A stretch of DNA of 18,330 nucleotides from an uncultured Phascolarctobacterium sp. (GCA_937901335.1 CALCHC010000029.1:1-18330), one strand, 5' to 3'. Positions 1 through 7,326 are shown, counted from the first letter of the stretch. The notes: generated from the sequence alone by a model not told the origin. Program-made: numbers and translations.

Positions 1-1158
1 GTAAATCCAAAGCAGGTAGTCTGAATCAAGTAAATGGTTTAGGTAAATAGGGAGCATATTGGCAACGTTTTCTAATACCATTCTCTTAAAATTGCTTTCT
101 GTAATTATGGTTTCATCTACAAGGTGACCAAAATAAACGTAGCAGGTTCTTGCTCCTGGTTGTCCAACTTCCGGAGGACAAATCATACTGCCGTTAATTG
201 TAGTTTTCAAAGACATAGTTTTTTCGCCTTCTAAAACAAAATCATAGGAGCATTTGCTATTAGCTCCTCTTTCACCTTGTTCAGCACCGGTGCTACGAAT
301 GGCTCTAGGTAAATGCTTGAAAGCTTCTTGGATGGCAGGTTCCATTTGCTTTTGAATAATGTTGGAGTAACGACCTTTGTAATTTTCAGGAACTTCAATG
401 TTAAACATATCGCAGATAGCTTTTTCGGCAGTGATGCCAAAGGTTTCTGTGGTGAGTTTTTGTTCCTTAATAAATTTCATCAAAGCTTTAAGGATGAAGC
501 GAAATTTAAAGGTACGGTTTTTATGAACTTGGATTTCAGCAATTGATGTACCGTTGTATTTAAGAGTGGTGCTCTCTGCCCAAGCTTCTAAATCACGAGT
601 GAAGGTAAACGAATCTCTATCTGTGGCAATGTCTACGATTTGATTGCGGTCGAATATCAAGTAATTGTAGCCATCGTTTTCGGGATAAATCCATACCGTA
701 TAATCTGACAGGAAGAAGTAGTCTAAGAAAAGAGGTATCATTTGTTCAATTTTTTCAAAAACTAATTCTTTGATTTGTTCTTGTGAATGGATGGGAGCTG
801 AAACTAGATGTCCAAAAAATTCATTAAAGGTGTCGTAGCCCGCTTGTCCAATTACACGAGGTGCTGCCTTATCTCCAGTTTTATTTGTTTTGATGGATAA
901 GGTTTGTCCATTCTCTAACTCAAAGTTGTGCGGAGAAGTTTTTTCTCGTTTGTTAGTAGAGGGTGCATAAGTAAGGCAAGTTTTGGGTTTGATACCAGTA
1001 GTTTTAAAAATCTTGTCTATTAATGGCAACAATGCTTCTTGATATTCGGGATTGAAGTTTGCTGCAAATTGATTAACTGCGTTTGGGTGAAGCTCAAGAG
1101 AAAATTTATCGCAGATAAGTTTTTGCGTGGTAATGCCTAAGTCTGCTGTGTTTAGCAT
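1..1158 (-). CDS. Tandem-duplicated domain protein, possible restriction-endonuclease-like nuclease (C-terminus off the left edge)
   Basis: The reading frame is open from ATG 1158 to base 1 (386 codons, no stop), preceded by AGGAGG eight bases upstream, so start and strand are secure and the 3' end is missing. Two copies of one domain are visible. Residues 7-23 match 240-256 (GIT..K.ICD.F..E), 77-92 match 305-320 (F.LE...T.S.KT), 100-118 match 328-346 (P...GQ.G..T....FGHL) and 151-158 match 379-386 (SDY..WIY); the last three pairs all lie exactly 228 residues apart. In copy 2, D306, S316 and K318 fit a D-x9-S-x-K variant of the PD-(D/E)XK nuclease core, followed by a P..VGQPG motif. Copy 1 keeps S88 and K90 but has N78 in place of Asp. 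The resemblance to type II restriction enzymes is inference from motif shape. No methyltransferase lies in the window; one could lie beyond the edge. It could also be an unrelated repeat protein. The gene is certain, the function is not. Confidence 0.6.
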   Translation of the reverse strand, partial: MLNTADLGITTQKLICDKFSLELHPNAVNQFAANFNPEYQEALLPLIDKIFKTTGIKPKTCLTYAPSTNKREKTSPHNFELENGQTLSIKTNKTGDKAAPRVIGQAGYDTFNEFFGHLVSAPIHSQEQIKELVFEKIEQMIPLFLDYFFLSDYTVWIYPENDGYNYLIFDRNQIVDIATDRDSFTFTRDLEAWAESTTLKYNGTSIAEIQVHKNRTFKFRFILKALMKFIKEQKLTTETFGITAEKAICDMFNIEVPENYKGRYSNIIQKQMEPAIQEAFKHLPRAIRSTGAEQGERGANSKCSYDFVLEGEKTMSLKTTINGSMICPPEVGQPGARTCYVYFGHLVDETIITESNFKRMVLENVANMLPIYLNHLLDSDYLLWIY

Positions 1159-1183
1159 AAATTAACCTCCTAAGTGTTGATAG

Positions 1184-1216
1184 TTTATACTTATCATGAG
1201 TTGGGAAAAGTGTCAA
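1184..1216 (-). promoter_or_regulatory. Probable promoter of the left-edge duplicated-domain gene
   Basis: A perfect TTGACA -35 (minus strand, 1216 to 1211) is seen. The -10 is ambiguous: TAAGTA lies at 17 bp (1193-1188), or the better TATAAA lies at 21 bp (1189-1184). A TGATA-N9-TATCA inverted repeat (1178-1196) spans the -10 area and could be an operator; that is inference. Confidence 0.45.
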
Positions 1217-1226
1217 ATGTTTGTAG

Positions 1227-1266
1227 TGAAACCTTTGTGAAACTCTTTGATTTTGTGTGATATAAT
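1227..1266 (+). promoter_or_regulatory. Promoter of the 47-codon gene with a tandem direct repeat at -35
   Basis: TATAAT at 1261-1266 is preceded by TG at 1258-1259 (extended -10). The best -35, TTGTGA at 1235-1240, is 20 bp away, so the extended -10 probably matters. TGAAACCTTTG (1227-1237) is followed directly by TGAAACTCTTTG (1238-1249), a tandem repeat overlapping the -35 area and suitable for an activator or repressor. Confidence 0.55.
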
Positions 1267-1304
1267 AGTATTGAATAAGTATTAGTTTGGAGGTTTGATA
1301 TGTT

Positions 1305-1448
1305 ATGACTGACGAAAGAAAACTAATAGAAGATGTGATAGACAGTGAACTTTACAACGAAGCTATAGAACGTGTGAATAGGGATGAACGAAAAATTTAT
1401 ACAGCAAAAGAAGCATTAGAATTATTAGAAATAAATGAGGATGACTAA
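1305..1448 (+). CDS. Small acidic protein of unknown function (47 aa)
   Basis: The frame runs from ATG 1305 to TAA 1446-1448 and encodes 47 residues rich in Glu, Asp and Lys, predicted mostly helical, with no Cys and no membrane segment. It follows a TATAAT box and GGAGG (1289-1293). That ribosome binding site is 11 bases from this ATG but only 6 from ATG 1300, which opens the two-codon ORF ATG TTA TGA whose stop overlaps this start (ATGA). The C-terminal stretch IYTAKEALELLEI resembles the first helix of excisionase/MerR-type helix-turn-helix proteins, but the protein ends right after it, so no complete DNA-binding fold is present. It is divergent from the duplicated-domain gene and might be its regulator, antitoxin-like partner or immunity factor; nothing in the sequence proves this. 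It could also be the truncated remnant of a longer gene. Confidence 0.55.
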   Translation: MTDERKLIEDVIDSELYNEAIERVNRDERKIYTAKEALELLEINEDD

Positions 1449-1452
1449 ACAA

Positions 1453-1492
1453 AATCCCCCAACCTTACTGACTCCTGTAAGATTGGGGGATT
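1453..1492 (-). terminator. Rho-independent terminator (mainly minus strand)
   Basis: Arms of 16 bases (1453-1468 and 1477-1492) enclose an 8-base loop. On the minus-strand transcript all pairs form (one G-U) and the stem is followed by a U-rich run (TTTTGTTT), so it ends the 1539-2267 operon. Plus-strand RNA has one C-A mismatch and no U-tract, so it is at best a weak terminator for the 47-codon gene. Confidence 0.85.
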
Positions 1493-1538
1493 CTGCTTTG
1501 GAGGGAAATTCAAAATGACCGAGGCTATATCACTGAAA

Positions 1539-1727
1539 TTAAATGTCCGCTAAAATTTCAGTTTTAGGTTTCTTTTTATCGGGGGTAACTTCGTTTTCTA
1601 CACCTTGGAGAGCGTAACCTTCAATGGAAGTAAAGATTTCATCAGAAAGAATCTCGCCCATGGTTTCAAACCGTTTTTCTTTCTTTTTATCTACCAGTTC
1701 AGGTTCTGGATGTTTTACAACTAACAT
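1539..1727 (-). CDS. Small protein of unknown function (62 aa)
   Basis: ATG 1727 is preceded by an excellent AAGGAGGTGG ribosome binding site, and the frame ends in TAA at 1541-1539 shortly before a strong terminator, so a real gene is likely. The product is highly charged: a Lys/Glu-rich N-terminal third (residues 5-20), a central segment EILSDEIFTSIEGYALQG and a Lys-rich tail. No signal peptide, membrane segment, Cys motif or known domain is seen. It starts 30 bases after the stop of the zinc-ribbon gene on the same strand and shares its terminator, so the two are probably co-transcribed and may work together. I do not recognise the family. Confidence 0.7.
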   Translation of the reverse strand: MLVVKHPEPELVDKKKEKRFETMGEILSDEIFTSIEGYALQGVENEVTPDKKKPKTEILADI

Positions 1728-1757
1728 AAGTCCACCTCCTTCGTCGTACTTTTGCTG

Positions 1758-2267
1758 TTAACGGGGATATTCTTCCGTAGCCAACGCTTCTGCGTGAGCT
1801 TCCGCATAAATTTTTTCAGTTTCTTTCATTTCTTCCTTGATTTCTTCTGCAAGGCTAGGTTTCTTTGCTACGGGGGCACCACATTCATGACAAAATTTAG
1901 CGGTAGCAATGATATCTTTTTTGCAAGCGGGGCAAGTAGTTTTAGGGATATCTTCGCCCAGTTTGTTTACTTTGATATCTGCGATTTGTTTGTGCAAATC
2001 ATTTACTGCTGCCATAGAAGCTGCAACAACTGCGAAGTTGTCTGCCAAGTGTTCCGGAGCTTTGCCAATATCAACATAGTGTTTATAAATTTCTTCGCCA
2101 ATTTTTGCGTAATGTTCACGGATGCGTGCTTCGTGTTTTTCGATGCAAGCTTTTAATTTTTGGATTTCCATAGTTGCCTCTGCTTTCTCGCCTACACTTT
2201 TTGCCAGTGCTTCAGTTTTTTCAGTGGCGGTCTTTGCCATATCTTTAATTTGTTCAAAAAATTCCAT
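1758..2267 (-). CDS. Zinc-ribbon protein with N-terminal coiled coil
   Basis: The start is ATG 2267, preceded by AGGAGGAATTACAA; an in-frame ATG ten codons upstream lacks such a site. The 169-residue product has an Ala/Lys/Glu-rich helical or coiled-coil region (about 5-105), a four-Cys zinc ribbon (C112, C115, C126, C129; CxxC-x10-CxxC) and a charged helical tail (138-165). There is no signal peptide or membrane segment, so it is probably cytoplasmic. This layout is common among Firmicute 'zinc-ribbon domain-containing' proteins of unknown role, whose ribbon more likely mediates protein contacts than catalysis. It is the first gene of an apparent two-gene operon with the 62-residue protein and has its own promoter. 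Gene call high, function unknown. Confidence 0.85.
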   Translation of the reverse strand: MEFFEQIKDMAKTATEKTEALAKSVGEKAEATMEIQKLKACIEKHEARIREHYAKIGEEIYKHYVDIGKAPEHLADNFAVVAASMAAVNDLHKQIADIKVNKLGEDIPKTTCPACKKDIIATAKFCHECGAPVAKKPSLAEEIKEEMKETEKIYAEAHAEALATEEYPR

Positions 2268-2291
2268 TTGTAATTCCTCCTTTAAGGAAAC

Positions 2292-2321
2292 AACCAAGTT
2301 TCTTGGTTCACCTAGATTATA
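2292..2321 (-). promoter_or_regulatory. Promoter and leader hairpin of the zinc-ribbon operon
   Basis: On the minus strand TATAAT (2321-2316) is preceded by TG with one base between (extended -10); no good -35 is seen at normal spacing. Just downstream, a perfect inverted repeat AACCAAG-TTT-CTTGGTT (2292-2308) lies at or just after the expected transcription start. It could be an operator or a 5' stabilising hairpin. Confidence 0.5.
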
Positions 2322-2483
2322 GCAGGGGCGTAACTTTTTGTTGTTAAGGAAGGGTTAATTTATGTTGACGTATTTGCGACGAAAAGCTTTTAAATTGTAC
2401 GGATGAAGCTTTTGCTTTTACAGTATGGCTTGTTTTAGAAAATTTCCTGTATCAAAAGTAACAAAAAGTTCATATATAAGGTG

Positions 2484-2511
2484 TTACAAAATCGACAAAG
2501 TATAGTATAAT
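2484..2511 (+). promoter_or_regulatory. Promoter of the radical SAM gene
   Basis: TTACAA (2484-2489), a 16-bp spacer and TATAAT (2506-2511) form a good sigma-A-type promoter about 50 bases before the start codon. The rest of the 2322-2562 gap shows no convincing gene. Confidence 0.65.
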
Positions 2512-2562
2512 GATTACATAACATTAGGGGATGAAATTTAGAATTTTTAAGTGAGGTTAAAA

Positions 2563-3462
2563 ATGTTTTTCGATACTTACGATACACCTGTATTCAGACC
2601 TCCTAGCGAAGCACGTAGTTTCATCCTGCGTGTAACCAGAGGTTGCGCTCATAATAAATGTACTTACTGCAATATGTATCGCGGAGTACCTTTCCAAATA
2701 TTAAAAGATGAAGAAATTTCCCGCCAAATTGCTTTGGCTGCTCACTATGGTAAAGATAGAGTGCGTCGAGTATTTTTGGCAGATGGCGATGCTTTGGTAT
2801 TGCCTACCGCGAAGCTTTTGAAAATTTTACAAGCTTTGAGAGATACCTTCCCTAAACTGCAAAGAGTTAGCTCTTACGCAGCACCTAAGGATATCCTGCG
2901 TAAAAGCGAAGAAGAATTGCGCCAACTTAAAGAAGCAGGCTTGCAGCTTTTGTACTACGGTATGGAAACTGGCGACGATATTACCTTAAAGGCTGTTAAC
3001 AAAGGTGTTAACGGTGAAGAAGCTGTTGAAGCAGGTAGACGTGTTACTGCCAGCGGTATGAAGCTTTCCATTATGGTTATCTTAGGTTTGGCAGGCAAGG
3101 AAGGCTCTAAGCGTCATGCTTTGGAAACTGCAAAAGCAATTAATATTATTCAACCTACTATGTGGAGTGCGTTGTGCCTGATGCTTTATCGTGGCAGCGA
3201 ACTTTTAGACCAGTTCGAACGTGGGGAATTCAATCCTCTTTCTCCTGCAGAATGTATGGAAGAATTGTACACCATTATGGAAAATGTAGATTTGCCGGAA
3301 GATAAGCATTGCTTGTTCCGTAGTAATCACATTTCCAACTACATTCCTTTGGCAGGTACCTTGCCCAAAGATAAGCAAAGACTGCTTAGAGAGATTAAAT
3401 ACAGTGCTCATGAATTGAGTAAATTGAAAAATTGGGACGTTTATAACAATACTGAGTATTGA
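2563..3462 (+). CDS. Radical SAM protein
   Basis: The product (299 aa) belongs to the radical SAM superfamily, which uses a 4Fe-4S cluster to cleave S-adenosylmethionine. The cluster cysteines are C28, C33 and C36, a CX4CX2C spacing rather than the common CX3CX2C, in the context RGCAHNKCTYCNMY. FLADGDAL near residues 71-78 and GMETGDD in the middle fit the SAM-binding strands of the Elp3/MiaB/NifB-type core. There is no extra C-terminal cluster motif, so a simple single-cluster enzyme is expected; the substrate cannot be read from the sequence. Start ATG 2563 is chosen because GAGG sits about seven bases upstream; GTG 2551 in the same frame lacks a properly spaced site. It lies 61 bases before the AAA+ regulator on the same strand with only a weak AGCC-TACG-GGCT hairpin between, so co-transcription is possible. 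Confidence 0.9.
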   Translation: MFFDTYDTPVFRPPSEARSFILRVTRGCAHNKCTYCNMYRGVPFQILKDEEISRQIALAAHYGKDRVRRVFLADGDALVLPTAKLLKILQALRDTFPKLQRVSSYAAPKDILRKSEEELRQLKEAGLQLLYYGMETGDDITLKAVNKGVNGEEAVEAGRRVTASGMKLSIMVILGLAGKEGSKRHALETAKAINIIQPTMWSALCLMLYRGSELLDQFERGEFNPLSPAECMEELYTIMENVDLPEDKHCLFRSNHISNYIPLAGTLPKDKQRLLREIKYSAHELSKLKNWDVYNNTEY

Positions 3463-3523
3463 GCATAAGCCTACGGGCTGACATATATTTTAGGAAGCGT
3501 TTAAATTTGAGGAGGGTTACGTT

Positions 3524-5404
3524 ATGATTCGTGAAAGACGTAATAAAGAGAAACTTGCTTCATATTATAAGAAGTTTATGGAAGAAGGCATTGTTGACCC
3601 TAACGTGCATCCGTGGGTAGCAGAATCCTGGCAACGTTGCCGTGCTATGGGTTTGCCCAACGAAACTTTGTCCAGAATCAACAAACTTAGCAGAAGTGAG
3701 ATTGAAGCTCACCAAAAAACTCACGAGTTCATTGTGAAATATGTTGATGGCTTGTATGAACAAAGCAAGCAACATTTTAACATTCACAATTTGAGTATGT
3801 TGCTCATCGACGAAAACGGTTATGTTATTAAAAACTATGCATTGCCGTTCTTCCAACGCGTTATCGAAGATATCCAAGGTATGCGCGTTTTGGAAGAAGA
3901 TGTAGGTACTTCCAGTATCAGCGTTGCTCGCGAACATAATGTTCCGTTCTTGATGTTTGGTCCGGAAATGTGGGTTAAAGACCAACACAGCGGCGATGCT
4001 TGCAGTGCGCCTATTAGCGTAAATGGCAAGATTCGTTACATCATTTCTTTCTTTAGCCTTGACCAAACTGATTTGCCCTACGATTTACTGCTCAGCTTAC
4101 TCTTGACCATGAAATATTCCATCGAACAACATCTTACTATGCTTGAACGTTGGACTATTAACCAAATCATGATGGAACAATTGCCTGTTTCCGTTTACTG
4201 GGTTGGCAAGGATGCAGAAATCAAATACTGCAACGATAACGCACGTAAACGTTTGGAAGGCAGAAAGAAATTGGAAGATGTGTTCCTGAACTACGAACAT
4301 ATCCCTGTGAAAAAAGCTTTGAGTGGCGTCCCCACCCATCGTCGCGAAATTACTTGGATTACCCAAGACCGTACTTACGAAGATATTACTACTGTTATGC
4401 CTATCAAAGTGGGCAGTGAAGTAGAAAGTGCTTTGGTACTTTCCATGTCCATTGAAGATTTGAAAACCACTATTGCTCACGCTACCGGTTACAGCTCTCG
4501 TTACAGCTTGTACTCAATGGTTGGTGAAACTAGTGAATTCTTGGCATTGCAACATAAAGCAACCCGCGTTGCCCGTACTGATAACAACATTTTGTTACAA
4601 GGCGAACCCGGTACCGGCAAGCAACGTTTGGCACATGGTATTCACCAAGCCAGCTCCCGTGCTGCTGCTCCGCTTATCGTAGTTAAATGCGTAAACGCTC
4701 CTCTCAAAGAACTGGAAGCAGAATTCTTTGGTTCTATGAGCGGTGATCAACCTATTGCCGGCAAATTGGAACTTTCCTTGGGCGGTACTTTGTTCCTTGA
4801 CGAAGTAGAAAAACTGCCTGTGGAAATGGGTGACAAATTGGCAGACGCTTTGCTTCAAGGTATTGTGAACAAAGAAAGCGGCGTCGTTAAGAAATTTAAC
4901 GTACGCGTAATTGCTGCCTGCGATTCCAACTTGAAACGTTTGGCTGATAAAGGTTTGTTCTCTCGCAAATTGTATGAACTGGTGCTTGATACTACCATGC
5001 GTGTTCCGCCTTTGCGCGAACGTGTTAAAGATATCGAAGTTATCGCAACACATATCCTTGCGGAAATGTCTGCGCAACATAATTTGCCTCCCAAACGCTT
5101 GTCTCCGGAAGCTGTTAGTCTCTTGATTAACTGCAGCTGGCCCGGCAACATCAAGCAATTGCAAGGCGTAATTGAACAAGCATTCTTCCATACTCCCGGT
5201 AGCATCATTGATGCAGAAAACATTAAACTGCCTGGCGACAGAACTTTGGAAAAATCTTGGAAATACGATAAAGATGCTTTCATTGCAGCGTGGAAATCTG
5301 CTGGTGGTAACATCAGTAAATTGGCGTGCATGCTGGATGTTAGCCGCGTAACCTTGTATCGTTATCTTAAAAAATACGGTTTAGGACCTAAATCTGAAGA
5401 ATAA
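3524..5404 (+). CDS. AcoR-like AAA+ transcriptional regulator (GAF-PAS-AAA-Fis HTH) with degenerate sigma-54 motifs
   Basis: The start ATG follows GAGGAGGG. The 626-residue protein has an N-terminal sensory region with a GAF-like domain (about 70-190), a PAS-like domain (about 210-320), an AAA+ domain (about 330-560) and a Fis-type helix-turn-helix (596-618). Walker A GEPGTGK (360-366, K366) and Walker B TLFLDE (D426, E427) are intact. The segment between FG (402-403) and GGTLFLDE, where sigma-54 activators carry GAFTGA, reads SMSGDQPIAGKLELSL: the motif is absent and the loop is about five residues short. The two arginine fingers of PspF-type proteins (R162, R168) align without gaps with S480 and L486. 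From family knowledge, proteins without GAFTGA such as TyrR act with the housekeeping sigma factor, so this is probably a ligand-responsive regulator that does not remodel sigma-54. The ligand and targets are unknown. Confidence 0.9.
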   Translation: MIRERRNKEKLASYYKKFMEEGIVDPNVHPWVAESWQRCRAMGLPNETLSRINKLSRSEIEAHQKTHEFIVKYVDGLYEQSKQHFNIHNLSMLLIDENGYVIKNYALPFFQRVIEDIQGMRVLEEDVGTSSISVAREHNVPFLMFGPEMWVKDQHSGDACSAPISVNGKIRYIISFFSLDQTDLPYDLLLSLLLTMKYSIEQHLTMLERWTINQIMMEQLPVSVYWVGKDAEIKYCNDNARKRLEGRKKLEDVFLNYEHIPVKKALSGVPTHRREITWITQDRTYEDITTVMPIKVGSEVESALVLSMSIEDLKTTIAHATGYSSRYSLYSMVGETSEFLALQHKATRVARTDNNILLQGEPGTGKQRLAHGIHQASSRAAAPLIVVKCVNAPLKELEAEFFGSMSGDQPIAGKLELSLGGTLFLDEVEKLPVEMGDKLADALLQGIVNKESGVVKKFNVRVIAACDSNLKRLADKGLFSRKLYELVLDTTMRVPPLRERVKDIEVIATHILAEMSAQHNLPPKRLSPEAVSLLINCSWPGNIKQLQGVIEQAFFHTPGSIIDAENIKLPGDRTLEKSWKYDKDAFIAAWKSAGGNISKLACMLDVSRVTLYRYLKKYGLGPKSEE

Positions 5405-5416
5405 AACTTAAATTTT

Positions 5417-5446
5417 AAGGGTTACTTCCTTGCGGAGGTAGCCCTT
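5417..5446 (+). terminator. Rho-independent terminator after the AAA+ regulator
   Basis: AAGGGTTACTTCC (5417-5429), loop TTGC and GGAGGTAGCCCTT (5434-5446) pair over 13 bases with two G-U pairs, followed by the U-rich TGTGTATTTTA. It ends the plus-strand transcript 12 bases after the stop. Confidence 0.85.
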
Positions 5447-5500
5447 TGTGTATTTTATGTGTTGAGGTTGTAAAAAGAGTGTATAAGTTGTATAAAAATA

Positions 5501-5540
5501 CTTAATTAAGTTTGTGAATAAGTTGGTTTTAGTCTATAAT
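5501..5540 (+). promoter_or_regulatory. Promoter of the histidine kinase operon
   Basis: TTGTGA (5512-5517), a 17-bp spacer and TATAAT (5535-5540) make a near-consensus sigma-A promoter. The palindrome CTTAATTAAG (5501-5510) lies just upstream of the -35 and could be a regulator site; this is inference. Confidence 0.75.
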
Positions 5541-5588
5541 AATGTTAATTCATAGAACGGACATTTTAAAAATATAGGAGGATTGGTT

Positions 5589-7310
5589 ATGCGCTCTGAT
5601 GATTTTTATATTAATATGTATGCGTTATGTGCAATCGCTCTACTACTTTTTATAGGCTTGTTTGTTCTGATTATGTTCTTGCGTAGCAAAAAGATGTCAG
5701 AAAAAGTGGAATCCATGCGTGACGTGGTACGCATTATGGGTAACGTATATTACGCTGTTTATCGTGTGAACTATGAAACAGGTACTTATATACGTATGAA
5801 AGGTGCGGGGCATGTAGGGAAAGACACTCCTGAAACTGGCAATTACAACGAACTTTTACAAAAGATGGTTAAGTACGTTGCTCCTGAAACTGCCACTGAA
5901 TTTGCAGAAACCTTTGCTTTGGAAAATATCCGTCAGTTGGTAAATGGCAAGATTTTGGACTTTGGCGGCGACTTCCGTGGTTGGTATGCTAAAAGCAAGG
6001 AATATAAATGGGTAAACATTCGCTTGTTATCCGATGAATACATGCAAACTGGCGAAGTGCTGATGTGCTTCCGCGAAGTTGAAATGGAAAAACGTATTCA
6101 GTTGGAACATTTAAAGATTACAGAAGCAGCATTGGCTTCTATGGAAAAGTCTGCAGAATCGAAAAATTTGTTCTTTTCCAGTATGTCCCATGATATGCGT
6201 ACTCCTTTGAACGGTATTATCGGTTTGTCTGAATTGGCTGGAAAACACGTTGATGAACCTGAAAAGATAAAAGAGTATTTGAAAAAGATTAATACTTCCA
6301 GTAAGCAGCTCCTGAACTTAATCAATGACATTCTTGATATGTCTAAGATGGAGCACGGTAAGCTGGAAACTAATAACGAACCTTTTGACCTGCAAGAAGC
6401 TTTGGAAGATTATATTGCTCCCTTGGAAATGCAGGCTAAAGATGATAAAAAAGATTTTATCTTCGAATACAGGGTAGACCATCATAAAGTATGTGGTGAT
6501 TTTACTCGTATCGGTCAAATTTTAAACAACATTATTTCCAATGCAATCAAATACACTCCGGTTAATGGCACCATTGCATTTTCTGTTAAGGAAGTTGCTT
6601 GTCAAGGTAGTGTAGGCAAGTATCAATTTACTGTGGCAGATACAGGCTATGGTATGACTGATGAATTCTTGCAAAAAATCTTCGAGCCTTTTGAACGAGA
6701 TATTCGCTTTGGTGCTCGTAAGGCAATGGGTACAGGTTTGGGGATGACTATTGTTAAAAACTTGGTAACCCAAATGAATGGTGAAGTTGAAATTACCAGT
6801 GCTATTAATAAAGGTACTTGCGTAGTTATAACCTTACCTCTTAACTTGCAAGGAGATTGCAAATTATGTGGCGACCAATGTAAATTGGGTGTTATTCAAA
6901 CTGTTGTTGATAAACCTACAGATTTAACTGGTTGCAAGATTCTGGTAGCAGAAGATAATGAAATTAATATGGAAATCGTAACTGAGCTGTTACAAATGAA
7001 AGGCCTTGAAGTTATCCAAGCTTGGAACGGAAGGGAAGCCGTAGAAGCATTTGAAAAATCTGCTGTTGGAGAAATCAGTATGATTTTGATGGATATGCAA
7101 ATGCCTGAAATGGATGGTTGTGAAGCTGCCCAAGCAATTAGAACCTTGGACCGTGGGGATGCGGCAAGCGTGCCTATTATTGCTGTAACTGCTAACGCCT
7201 TTGCAGAAGATATTTCTGCGACGATGACAGCGGGTATGAATGCACACATTTCCAAACCTATTAGTTTCAAAGTTTTAGAAAAAACTATGATGGATTTTAT
7301 CACCAAATGA
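5589..7310 (+). CDS. Membrane-anchored hybrid sensor histidine kinase
   Basis: Start ATG 5589 is seven bases after AGGAGG; an upstream in-frame TTG (5583) is too close to that site. The 573-residue protein has one N-terminal membrane segment (about 10-32) after only a few residues, so there is almost no extracellular sensor. A PAS-like cytoplasmic region (about 40-160) and a short coiled coil follow. The HisKA domain has phospho-acceptor H201 in SMSHDMRTPLNG. The ATPase domain has N box (NNIISNAIKYTP), G1 (DTGYGM), F (FEPF) and G2 (GTGLGM) motifs. The C-terminal receiver (about 455-573) has EDN and phospho-acceptor D502 in LMDMQMPEMDG. It should autophosphorylate on His and pass phosphate to its own Asp, then to the HPt protein encoded next. 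The signal is unknown; given the topology it is likely sensed in the cytoplasm or membrane. Confidence 0.93.
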   Translation: MRSDDFYINMYALCAIALLLFIGLFVLIMFLRSKKMSEKVESMRDVVRIMGNVYYAVYRVNYETGTYIRMKGAGHVGKDTPETGNYNELLQKMVKYVAPETATEFAETFALENIRQLVNGKILDFGGDFRGWYAKSKEYKWVNIRLLSDEYMQTGEVLMCFREVEMEKRIQLEHLKITEAALASMEKSAESKNLFFSSMSHDMRTPLNGIIGLSELAGKHVDEPEKIKEYLKKINTSSKQLLNLINDILDMSKMEHGKLETNNEPFDLQEALEDYIAPLEMQAKDDKKDFIFEYRVDHHKVCGDFTRIGQILNNIISNAIKYTPVNGTIAFSVKEVACQGSVGKYQFTVADTGYGMTDEFLQKIFEPFERDIRFGARKAMGTGLGMTIVKNLVTQMNGEVEITSAINKGTCVVITLPLNLQGDCKLCGDQCKLGVIQTVVDKPTDLTGCKILVAEDNEINMEIVTELLQMKGLEVIQAWNGREAVEAFEKSAVGEISMILMDMQMPEMDGCEAAQAIRTLDRGDAASVPIIAVTANAFAEDISATMTAGMNAHISKPISFKVLEKTMMDFITK

Positions 7311-7326
7311 TTTAGGAAGGGGAAAG

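Noticed and set aside
1533..1561. Inverted repeat CTGAAATT...AATTTCAG at the end of the 62-aa gene
   Set aside because: Thirteen-base loop and no T-run on either strand; a much better terminator lies at 1453-1492.
2362..2439. Two tiny ORFs (14 and 11 codons) overlapping as ATGA, the first after AAGGAAGGG
   Set aside because: No plus-strand promoter before them, no recognisable peptide, and a better promoter for the radical SAM gene lies downstream; chance is more likely.
3463..3523. AGCC-TACG-GGCT hairpin as a terminator between the radical SAM and regulator genes
   Set aside because: Four-bp stem with no T-tract; too weak to call.
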